Positions 12,510-24,800 of a DNA stretch of 64,000 nucleotides are shown one piece after another; within the stretch, counting starts at the first letter, position 1; the number at the start of each line of letters is the position of its first letter. The stretch comes from Panopea generosa (Eukaryota; Mollusca; Bivalvia; Adapedonta; Hiatellidae): positions 27,266,184-27,330,183 of the forward strand of contig CM055896.1 in assembly GCA_029582155.1 (NCBI GenBank), written 5' to 3'. The notes beneath the pieces are model-generated. The model was not told where the DNA came from. It saw nothing but the letters and a program-made list of their open reading frames with translations, and did not search any database. A program made the position numbers and the translations under genes.

Positions 12510-13500
12510 ATTTATATTTATATATGTATACTATATTATGCTTTCGATTACATCCAAATATCGTTAACAATTAAACACACGTGAAATTAGACAAGTTTGA
12601 TAATTTAAATTGGTCACGTTTACATGTAATAGTATGTGCTTTCGTACCATGGGTCACTTGCAAGGCATCGTACTTGTTTGTAGGATTGTCCGCATTATAC
12701 ACAACACTTGGAAAAGCATCATGTTGGTTTTCGTACCCTTGGGTGTTGCTTCAATAAAATGTGTATAAATGAAATGCTATTCTCTTTTAAGTATTGCACG
12801 ATATTACACAATCAGGAAAATTATTTACTAATTTGAAACTTTTAGCTTCCCAAAACCAGTTTAAGCATGAATTTAATGTGTAATCTTTGAAATAGTATTT
12901 GGGAAATGATCGATGACCTGGTACTATCTATAGAGTTCGTGGTAACACAGTAATCCATTGTTTTTAATTGATAACTATATCTCATTAATATATTCAGTTC
13001 TGTGTCCAAATACTACTAATTAATTGATCTAATGATTCGTTTTTAAGTGATATTTGTGCTGGATATCCAATATAATATAAATCAGTTCAATTATAAACAG
13101 TTAACTGTTTTTATTAATTCATTAAACTGAAATATTATATAAACTTATTATTATCACAACTCTCTATGTTTATACAGTAATAAAGTATGTATATTTTGTT
13201 TTGTTTTACTTAACTCAAATATCTGGTCAATGAATTGCAGATATATTTATTATATTTAAACTGTAAATATACGTTAAACTTTATAGTTTATTTGATTTAC
13301 TTATTCCCTATTTATTTACAAATTGACTCTATATATGGACATTATAAACGTCACAAAACAAAGAAGAACATGATGAATATCAAGTATAAAATGTAAGATG
13401 ACATTTCCTGCTGAAGTGACGAAGAACATGTGCACTTTAAACAACTTCATACATGATGGTACATGTAATAGTATTGAAGCTGAAATCAAGTATTATTGAA
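12510..13500. other. Intergenic downstream of the receptor gene
   Basis: Very AT-rich. No exon-like feature was recognised, and in particular no tyrosine phosphatase or other cytoplasmic domain that could continue the receptor. Confidence 0.45.
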
Positions 13501-13507
13501 TACACTC

Positions 13508-13526
13508 TTTATTTACGCAGTTTATT
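13508..13526 (-). promoter_or_regulatory. Two AATAAA polyadenylation signals at the receptor stop codon
   Basis: On the minus strand the stop TAA is part of TAAATAAA, giving AATAAA at 13526-13521 and again at 13513-13508. If used, the 3' UTR would be only a few tens of bases. AT-rich DNA yields such hexamers by chance, so this is suggestive only. Confidence 0.35.
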
Positions 13527-13641
13527 TACCTCCTTTTTTTACGTCTGTGTCTTAAAACCACGACAATGACAACAGCGGAAACAACAACTGCTGCAGCAGC
13601 GGACACACCACCGACAATGGCTGCTTGTGGAGACGACGACG
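13526..13641 (-). CDS. Terminal exon: transmembrane helix and basic tail
   Basis: Acceptor CTCCCCCAG|CG, phase 1. The exon encodes 38 residues: a short juxtamembrane ASSSPQ, a hydrophobic helix ([15 protein letters not shown]...VVIVVVL, about 24 residues) and a basic stop-transfer tail RHRRKKRR before TAA. The last codons read AGGAGGTAA, which also forms a donor-like AGGAG|GTAAAT. The protein either ends with an 8-residue cytoplasmic tail or splices in phase 2 to further cytoplasmic exons. None were recognised in the 13.5 kb downstream. Confidence 0.7.
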
Positions 13642-16600
13642 CTGGGGGAGATATAAAATATATTGTATATATATGTAATTTCCGTATAACGGGATAAACT
13701 AATATATTTATATCGTGCATGATTACGGATAAACGCTCGAAAAGACGAGCATTAAGGATCCAACCATGATGTGTTACAATGTTATTGGGCATAAAACAAA
13801 TATGACGGAAATCGGTAGCGTCGTGGAGTGACATGAACTCCAGTTTGTTAAGCAGAAAATCTACATTTAACGCAACAACAGCAAAATAAAGGTATAATAA
13901 TTCCACAAAATAAAAATTGAAATATTTAGATACAATTTCCTTGTGAAATAGTTAAATAGTTTTAAGCTTTTTCAAACTCTATCCTTTTGTGTGTGCTTTA
14001 TATTTGCTTTTTGTCTGTTCTATTGAAAATGGACAATTTTTACAGCTGAAAAAATAAAATCAGTGTTTAGTGTATGAAGTGCTTTTTGGCTCGGTTGATA
14101 TTCAAATTGTCAACAGTGATTGAAAGACTGTAGTAAGGTGCATTACAACTTATCTATTTTAGGTTCATATGCCAATTTTGTAAATCCCCTGTATAAGCCA
14201 AAAAATGTAATGCTCATCAAAATTATAAAAATCAAGTTTAGATTGTGTATTGGTACATGGTGGTAATGTATTGAGCTTTAACAAGTATTTGAAATGTATA
14301 GTATTACACATAGTTGTACCTTTAATACAAACATATCCAACAAATCCATCGGCACACCCAAGTACACAGGTCCCTGTAACCTTTTCACAATTTGCAATTC
14401 CTCCCTCACAATTTCCACATGTTCCTAAGCAGCTGATGCCGTAGGTACCGTCAGAACATTCTAAAGATCAGAATTTAAAAACACAAAGGTTTCAATGCGC
14501 ACCATATTGTTGTCAATGGCTATACAATAAGTGTGTTGGTAGAGTATCAACCATTGCGACACTTTAGAAAGAAATACCTCAAATAGGAGAATCATTTTTC
14601 AATAGTTCAGTCACCACTGCATTGTTTTTGTTATAATTTTGCATTCTACTCTATTATTGTTTTAATACATTTAATTGTTGTTTTTTTTTCTAAAAGTGTT
14701 TGCTGTATGTAGTTTGAAAACAAAGTTAACTTCAACTTGCAAATAATTGAAATTCTAGGGAGGAGCGTGTGAGTTCATGCTCTCTAAATTGTAAACAAAT
14801 GTATAAGCATCTGTATCTATACACTATCTGCATGCTTAAAACAGACGGTGGTCTATTCTTAGCATACCGTACGATAACTGACAGTTAAAGCATACAGTTG
14901 TTTGTACATAAGCCACTCCTACACTACTGTCTATCCTGGCAGAAAATGTTGGGCCTTTAAATCATCAGATTACATACCATCAGTACAGTTGGATTCATAT
15001 TTGTACCCGGGTGGACATCCGCCATCACAAATGCAAGAAAATATGTTACATTGATCGGTTAAACAATGGCCACATTCATTCCTGCAATTAACTCCCCATC
15101 TTCCATTGTTGCATAAAGAAATTTGATTAGATTATTAGATATACTCTTACTTTATCGGACAGTTTGATAATAAAATAGTATTGTCTTAATGATATTTAAC
15201 ATAACACACGCATGCTACTTCCTGTAATAGATGAAAGGATGCAGGATTATTTTTTTCTAAAAATTACAATGGACAAAATCACGTTTTTCCCCCCAGTATA
15301 TCATGTTACATATATTTACAATGACATGCACATTGCACAAAGATAATATTAGCACATGCACAAATATTATCCTGAAAGAAATGTTACGAGCTTGGTGTAA
15401 AATTTTATTATAATCTCTTTTCTAACGAAATTTTCAACATATTTCATGTTATATGTGGCATAATAAGTTGTATTGGCTAGAGGCAGAAATCCAAATAGAA
15501 CCACCGTTCTACTGTAAGTAACTGACACACTTTCATGTTGGCTGCTATGGATATTACGCAATATGAATTACGGTTATAGATGGTCCGGTACAACTAAAAT
15601 CATGATTATTTTAGCTTAGTATGACGAATTTGAATGAGATTTTGAATTGTGAAATGATCATCTTTTGTGGAGATGTATTTTTCAATAATTTCTGTATAAA
15701 GTGTTCTGTATGATAGATTTATCGATAACAAATAAATTTAAATATGAAATTAAGTGCATTGATTAGGTTGAAATATGGATAAAGCGTTTACTTTAATCTT
15801 TGATCTCTTTCGTTGCATAAAGTATGCTTTATATTTTTATCAGGTGAATTTGCAATTTGCGATAACGATATTTTCACGCCTTTCAACAACAAGTATTAAA
15901 CTATTGACACGCCCTCTCCAGAAAAAAACTATTAATTTACATATATATTCCAGATTACCCCACGTTACGATGCGCACTGATTGTCGCGTGTGTCAATAAT
16001 TAAAATAGGTGTTCATATTTCCATGTTTGCTTTTAAATATATACAAACTATTTGGATACTTAAATTAAGTATTAAGTAATGGTAATGCTACCCTAAATAT
16101 ATAATTATATGAACTAATAATAAAGAGATAAGTTTCTAAAATGCTAACGGCAAACGTTGTCGTGATGGCAGTGTAATTAACCCGGAGAAAGTAAACTTAT
16201 ACCTCACCCTCAAAATAAAAATATGTAAATATCCCAACACAAAATAGATAATAAACTACGCTTAACAAAATTGGTAAGTATCAAATTATATTTTTTTAAT
16301 ATGCTATTTATTACTTAATATATAGACATGATTTTTTTTCAAAATATTATAACAGCCTTTAAACCCGTTTTCCATGGCGCGTATTTTTGCTGTGCTGTTT
16401 TTTCCCTAAGCTACTTTTTGCGCAGTATAAACAGGCGCACAGACAATCAATTTCCATGATGCAGAATTTCTGAGCAGAGTTTATAGAGGTACAAGCGTGG
16501 AAATATACATGTATTTATTGTGTAGTGCCAATCAAAAGTGAATTTCCATGCATTGTACTTGCAGACAAGCGTAGAAAAATCGCCTTTATTGGCGACTTTT

Positions 16601-19600
16601 GTCCGTGCGGTTATTAGTCAGCGCAAAAATCTGCTCCAATGGAAACGAAAGTATGCTAGATAGTGTGAAACGATTTTTACAAAAGCAGCGCCTGTTCTGT
16701 TCATTCAAACCCCTGCAATTTAAGCGCCGAAACCGTCAGAATACGCGCCACGGAAAATGGCCTTTAAGCGGACTCTTTAGCACAGAAATATTGTCCATTG
16801 TTATTACGATCACTCAAGCATAGAAAATTGTTAAAAAGTTCACGATGTGCACGTGAAGCAAATCACTTAAAGTCTCACCGCATAGAAAAAACATAAAATC
16901 TGTGGAAATTTTGCGTTGGATGACAATTGAAGAGCATGAAGAGCAGCGGCATGCTGCTTACTGGCAGGCCCATTTTACAGGTGCCTATAACTTCCCTGTT
17001 TTGCTTAATTTGTGCATCATTTTTATTGATTTGACTTAGAAATCCACATATCTGTCAGCAAAAAACATTGCCAACGTTCTTGTCGTCGACAAAATTGCTG
17101 GCGGCATCGTCGCGAGCCCCAAATGATTTGTTATTAAAACCAGTAATATAATTTGACTGTATCATTTAATCTATAAATTTGGAAAGTTTTGCCTGCCCTA
17201 TACACAGCTATTAGTTCATCTCGAGACCAGCACTGTTATGGTAAAGTTGAGAACAAAATAACCAATAACACCTTTTATAATTTAAGTATGATATCGTTGT
17301 TTAGATTTTTATAAAAAACAGCAATACAGTTCGTATAAAAAGTTATTATCAACTGTTACTTTTACCCCGAACCTTCAAATGCGGGCGCTTTGAGCTGCAT
17401 CACTTTACTTTTTACATGCATCATTTCAGGTCTCCATTCAATTCAATAGAACCCACCGGACGATCTGATGTTTGTGGCAGAAATATCAGAATACTTGAAG
17501 TGTTGCTGATCTGCCTCGCCGACGAAAGTAACACGTTATTAAGGGCAACCAGGATCACCACATGTTCCTGACACACCTGCGTAATCGACGATTGACGGGG
17601 ATTGAAGTTTGTACAAATCAAGGGGCTAGTGTTTATAGGTCTCACTACATTTTGACTTTTGTTCTTTGTTCTATATAAAATAAAGTCTCGGATTTCCATG
17701 GTAAAACAATAATTCCACATAGAATTATATTTTTTTTTCATAGAAGGAATGTCTACCCACATAAAAATGCAGAATAACTGGTAGGTTAACCAGGTGACAC
17801 CTTGCAGTGACACCCTCAGATTTTTTTTAAAAATGAAGTCCTCAAATGCTCATAAATACATTCATATGTTGAAATCCTATTTAACATCAGTGACGTCTTA
17901 TTGCAGTATAAGATATGCCAACTTTTGCTCTACTCAACTGCAGCAAGAAATCACAACCACTGTGAACCATTTTGAAAATATTTCAAACCAAAGGTTTTTT
18001 TAAGCGTAAGAATCATGTTTCCGTGGGAAAAAGGGTCGTGACTGTGTAGTGAGACGTTAAGACACTGCCCGTCGGACACTTGGCACCCATTAACGACCGA
18101 TAAACGCACAGACTGTCCGGAATAGACCGAAGGCAGAGGGCTTGATACATCGAAAGCCCTTCGTCGGCATTATCCTGACCGCTCCACACCGTCGGGACAA
18201 ACTTCATTGAGCGAGGCGCCATCTGGTTTCAATCAGATTGGCTAAAGTATTTTTACAGACATGTGTAAAATCCTGGTAAAACATAAACTTTAGTGCATTT
18301 TAATACATTTCGTTTTTACATACTTTATTTACTATATATATATCATATACTTAGATTTTGACATACTTACCTTGGTTACACAGCACTCCCTTCCATCCCG
18401 CCTCACACAGCTGTTCACAAGTACCGTTGATTTTATTACAGCTACCGTATCCGCCTTTACAATTGTCACTACAATTCTGACTGCAGTTATCACCGAACGT
18501 GCCGGACACACATTCTATAAAATAATATATGAGATAAATTAGAAATATATTTCCAGAAATGGGCACCATTTAATTTCTAATCAATTATGTTTATATGTTA
18601 GAAAATAATATCTTCAAAATAAACGTTTAATAAAACAACAAAGACTTCTTGGCAACTTTCACCTTTTCACTATTGATTTTCTTGTCTCTATTCTAAACAT
18701 CTCTAAGCTATCCGCCTATAATTGAAAACAATTTGTTTGCATCAAAATAATATTTCAGTTTTGTAACTTTAGGGACAACTATATTACATGTTTACAATTA
18801 ATGAATATTACTAGCGATATGTAAATAGCCTTATATGATAGAAAGCATAATTCAGAAAAACATTCCTTTAAAAAATGTTATATATATGATTGTAATAGTA
18901 TTTGTGTAGATGTGTGTATTATATAAAAACTATGTCAGTGCTCTAAATTATACATGCAAAACTTTGTAAATGTATGATGTGAAACAAAACATATTATTGA
19001 TTAAAATAATGAGAAACGGTTGTGTTGTGTATTCAATACTACATAATGTCGGTAACAAATATGTTATGCATACACGTACAGGCGATTACTATACATCCTT
19101 TTTGTTCTGATTATCGTTAATTGATTTAATTGATCATCTTTAATTCGTTAAGTTTGATGTTTATTGAATAACATTAACATTGGTAAGGCTGTTTTCAACA
19201 TACGTGTATTTTGGTTTGATATACACTGTATGGTACACAGTACTAGACGACGAAATACTCATATACAAATTCATACTCCTGAATACGAAACCACGTTCCT
19301 TCTACAAGTAACTGGCAAACAGTCTGACATATTAGAGTGTTTAGACCGAGTTGGGCTCTAATCAACAATCTCAGCGGTGAAATGAAGATAATATAGATAC
19401 TGCACCTATGTATGGATACAGATCAACATAAGTTGAACCCTCCATTTGGTAATAAGTTTTAATCTGAAGCTTTACATAAATACACACACCAGCTAATTCC
19501 GACGTCAATAATATGCTTTATGAAGTAAATCCAAATATTATTTATTAGAATAACATATCAAACTTAGTAAACTTTAACGGATAAACTTGTATTTCCAATG

Positions 19601-21790
19601 CAGTACATTTATATATTTCAGAGCTAATAGGTAATATACTAGCATACTATCAGACCTAGCGTATATGATTGAAGTATTCTACTTTATTGTCTGAAAGTTG
19701 TCGACCTTCGATAGTTAGTGTACGAACCGAATTGGTAAAGCTATAGAGTTAGTAATCAAATAATAATCTCATAACTAGTAGGAAATTTAACATAAACATA
19801 TGCCAGACAACAAGGTATCTCGGAATGCATGTATAATGGGTCATTTTCAAAAGATGTAGAATTTCTTGTCCAGAAGAAAAAAAAACGTTTGCTGATATAA
19901 AATATTTCACCTGACGTTATGCTAATGCTTGGAACCAACTGTAACAAATCTCTATAATTACATATTTTCTTCTTCAAATGTGATATTTAATTGAATATCA
20001 AGTAATCAGTACGGAAACTATACTGGGTGCTTGTAACACTAGCCTAAGGGCTCCTGTTATGTTATCTCAATCAATAAACCAGTCCATTACTTAATGTCCC
20101 TCCCGTTTCCATTATGTGAAATTGAATGGGAAAGAATATCTTTAAAAAGGAGTCCTATACATTATATTTCTTCGTGTAGTTTGATATCGGGGAGGAATTG
20201 ATGGTAGAAATAGTTGAAAAACACATTGGTATTGTCGAAAATCAAAATTGAACAGGAAATGATCTACATAATCTCCACATTATTCCTTGGTACAAAAATG
20301 CAATATCATTACCAAATGAACACTTTACTCTACTGATATGCCGTTTTACTCTTCTAGTTTGAAAGGCATTTAATACAAAATGGGTCCAGTTCTGATTGCT
20401 TAAACAGGTTATGAATGGTCGCTTTTGTAGTTTATAGAAATTACATAGTATCATTGACTATGTTCAATTTAAGTTAGGAATAGTTAATCAGTATCATTAT
20501 TGAATAAATGAATAACCCTTTCCATTATAATTAATAGAGACTGGACAGATGAACAGGAATTTGAACAAAACAACAGAAAGATACAACAAGATAATAAATA
20601 TGGTGATTATGATAAAAGAATAGCGATATTGAGAATGTGAGAATGTTTGAAATGGTTGAGAACAAGGATAGAACCAATAGAATTTGTAAAGCCGAAAGAC
20701 ATGTAACAAAGAATACATGCATAGAGATGATAAGAGAGACAGTGAGTGAGAGAGAGAATAAGAGGGAGGTTTTGATATGTTCACGATGAAAAAATGTTCT
20801 TCACAGATGAACAAAAAGTGGTAGATAAATAAAAAAAAGAACGGCTAACAAAAGTGACAATAAGGGTGATAATGAGGTACACGATATCAGCATTGAGAAC
20901 GCGTTAGTGCTTCAAAACAATGTACTGGTAGCCAATGAAGACAGAACCAATAGAGACTGGAAATATAACCAAGAAGTGGAAGAAACATCAGAAAGTAACA
21001 ACAAGATATATGAAGATGGTGATAATGATGAAAAGAATAGCAATATTGAGCATGTGAGATTATTTAAAACGGTTGATAACAAGGATGTCAATAGAAATTG
21101 TAATGGGACACAGAACACATGCATAGAGATGAATATAGACGAAAAGAATGACATAAGTGAGAGAGAGCGAATAGGTGGGGGAAAGATTGGGTCAAGTTGA
21201 CGTGAAAGAATGGACTACACAGATGAAAACAAAGTGCCAGATAAACCAAAACCGGAGAACAAGAATGACAATAAGGGTGACAATGAGGTTGAAGTTATCA
21301 GCATTGAGAGCGGGGCTTTGTTTGTGGTAGTGACAAACAAAGACACAGTCTATAGAGACTAGGCAGATGATCAGTAAATACAAGAAATAAAAGAAAATGA
21401 CAACACGATCGATGATGTTAGTGATACTGACGGAAAGTGTACTAGCAATATTGAACACGTGGGATTGTTTAAATTGTGGAAAACAAGGATAGAGCCAATA
21501 GCAATGGTTAAGTTGGAGAATGTGTAACAAAGAAAACATACATAGAGATGAAGATAGATAGAGAGGGAGTTGACAATAAAAAGTTGATGAACTATACAGA
21601 TAAACAAGAACTGACAGAAAAAACAACAATTGAGAAAAAGAGTGCCAATAAGGGTGGCAATGAGGTAAAATGTATAAGCACTGATAACAGGACACAGTTT
21701 GAAGACAATGTGCTGGAGGAAACAAAGACAGTTAGTAGAGATTAGACAGATAATCAGGAAGTTGCAGACACAGCAGAGAGAGAGAGAGAG

Positions 21791-21825
<35 letters not shown>

Positions 21826-21837
21826 CTGCTGAGAGAC

Positions 21838-21893
<56 letters not shown>

Positions 21894-24800
21894 GAAACTG
21901 CTGAGAGAGAGAAAGGGGGTGTGGGGGTGGTAGTTAGGGGACGTTGGCCATAGAGAAACGATGGACTGCTATGAAAACTATACTACTATTAAAACAGAGA
22001 CTGCATACAAATAGACAGCTTAGAAAATTATGCGATTGTCCTATATGATAAGATACCATATCCAAGATGCGTCGAGAATAAGGATTTAATGACATGTATG
22101 TAAACTGTATGCATCACATTGGCAGAAGGAATGATTGAAATTGGGAACCTGCACAAATAGAAGGATATTTCTCCCATTTTAAAGGTGATCTTCAATTCTG
22201 GGAGAAAATTCTTGAAATACTTCGAAATTGGCAATCTGCACAGTGAACAATGATAGTAAACATAACTCCACTGTATGCAACATCGAAAGTTTATGCGGCC
22301 CGTTTAACATTTTTCATCATTTCAATTTTAGGCGACTCAATTATTTTTGAAGAATGTTTTCACAAATATCGGGTTAATTTAATAAAGATTTAGTACTGGG
22401 CGTGTTCCAAGTGCACATAATGCATACTCGCCCTTCTTTACTGCCAAACACCTTCTATAATGGAGACATTTGGGTTAATGTGGGAAAGGTTAAAACAGTT
22501 TGGGTAAATGAAGTTTAATTTAATTTTCTTTATGTGAATTGTTCAGTAGGGCAGAAGTGTAAATATGTTTTGTTCTGAACTCTTTTAAACTAATGCTTAT
22601 TAAAACAGTCAAAACAGGCTCTACACTCAATTACGAATATAAAGAACATTGTGAGTTAGTCGTCATTAGGAATGTGTTAAACATCATTCATCAGGACTAT
22701 TAATCATTCAGAGTGTTTAGAAAACAGTGTGTTTTCTTTAAACATTTATTATTTGATGTAGTATTAGTTAAAGACAGTTTTCTTATTATTAACAACACGC
22801 TTATGATAAAAACAACTGTAGCTAGATATTTGCGCGTAAGCTACAACCGTTTACATAATTGCTGTTGATTTGGTTATGCTCTATCTGTGTAATATATTCG
22901 ATTGTAAGCGTTAATTTCATCCACTATTACGAACGGTATACGCTTGAACCAAGTCGTATTTTGTCTTTAACTTCCGTCAGTGTACATTTTATATATTTTG
23001 ATATAATGCTTTAATTCACTGTTAATTAAAAGAAAAAAAAGTCAATGGAAAAAGAGTTACAGTATACTTAAACTATTGTCATAATGCCATGACTATGGTG
23101 GTTTATCATTTGACCATCAACATACCGTAGAGGAACAGTACAGTGAATGTTAGTATTTAATTTACCATCAACACAAAGTGTTGTATATCTGTATCCCGCC
23201 ATACAACCGCCGGTACAGTTACCGGAGACTCTGTCACATGGACCATGTAAACAATGACCACAAGGCTGGAGGCAGTTCTCTCCAAAACTTCTGTTTGCAC
23301 ATTCTGTAAACAATCATCAAACAAACATGAAACTTAAAGACTGCGAATATGTTTTGTAAATAAGAAGTTAATACTGATGATCATCAATCAAAATCGAGCG
23401 GTTCGAACATTGGAATTCGTTTTGAAACTACAAAGTTTATTCTAAACAAATAAATCGCTTTTGGGCGGCGAATGCGTATGAATTTAAAGTGATGGTACAT
23501 ATGGTTAACATCCGTGGGAGAGTGTTTTTGTAATGATTTTATTGCTAATTATGAAATTAAAATTTAAATTAATCACTAATTACATACTGCAGTTATCTAA
23601 CTTAGTTATTGTAGTAGGGTTGATGACTTGGAAGATTTGTGTAAAGTTTAAATCAAATTCATTGAGTGATAAGTGAGATATGAGCTTGTTGGAACTTGCA
23701 CGCAAAGCTTTAACCAGAATTACTAAGTCAAACAAGGACAATACTTTGCATGATATAAACGCAAGGGTTATCGAACTTAGTTATTGTAGTAGGTTGATAA
23801 CTGTGAAGACTTTTGTAAAGTTTCAATCAAATACATTGAGTGGTTGGTTGGATATGAACTTTACGGTACAGAATGTCTAAGTCAAACAAGGGCAATTATT
23901 TGTATCATATTCATGCAAGAGTAAGCTAACTTAGTTACTGTAATATGTTGGATGACTAGGAAGGCTTGTATAAAGTCTCAAGTCAATACATACATTGGTT
24001 ACTGAGATATGGACTTGATGGTACTTGCACGCAAAACTTTAACCAGATTTTCTTAGTAAAAAAGAGGCAATAATTTGAATTATGTTCATGCAAAAGTTAA
24101 CTAATCTAGTTACTGTAGTAGGGTTGATGACTGAGAAGGCTTGTGTAAAGTTTTAATTAAATTCATTGAGTGGTTGGTGAGATATAGACTGGATGGTATT
24201 TGCATGCAAAACTCTAACAAGAATTTCTAAGTTCAACAAGGGCAATAGTTTGTATTATATTCATGCAAGCGTTATCTAACTTCAGTATTGTAGTAGGGTT
24301 GGTGCCTAGGAAGGCTTGTGTAAAGTTCCAAGGCCATATATACAATTGTTACGGAGATAGAGACTTGCATGCAAAACTTTAACCAGAATTTTCTCAGACA
24401 AACAAGAGCAATACTTTGTATTATATTCATGCAAGAGTAAGCCGATTTAGTTACTGTAGTAGGGTTGATGACTAGGAAGACTTGTGTAAAGCTTTAAGGC
24501 AATACATGCAGTGGTTACTGAGAAAAGGACTTGCATGCAAACTTTTATTCAAGGGTTGACGCCGACACCGACTCCCGGGTGATTTGCATGCATTGTACTT
24601 GCAGACAAGCGTAGAAAAATCGCCTTTATTGGGGACTTTTGTCCGTGCGGTTATTAGTCAGCGCAAAATCTGCTCCGATGGAAACGAAAGTATGCTAGAT
24701 AGTGTGAAACGATTTTAAAAAAGCAGCGCCTGTTCTGTTCATTCAAACCCCTGCAATTTAAGCGCCGAAACCGTCAGAATACGCGCCACGGAAAATGGCC

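Larger units (their letters stand above)
16547..24585. repeat. 8.0-kb tandem segmental duplication, unit 1
   Basis: From the sequence CATGCATTGTACTTGCAGAC to CGACTCCCGGGTGATTTG this unit is near-identical to 24586-33038. It holds two EGF exons of the receptor, a coding-like minisatellite, a (GA)n tract and a 165-177-bp minisatellite. Differences seen by eye are scattered single bases, short indels and one 392-base indel. Confidence 0.9.

Noticed and set aside
17421-17813. 130-codon minus-strand frame repeated at 25460-25852
   Set aside because: Conserved only because the 8-kb segment is duplicated; composition and lack of motif give no support as a gene.
20497-21725. Hydrophobic minus-strand frames that look like membrane proteins (also 28927-30156)
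   Set aside because: They are antisense to the hydrophilic coding-like minisatellite; AT-rich antisense codons give Leu, Phe and Ser by default.
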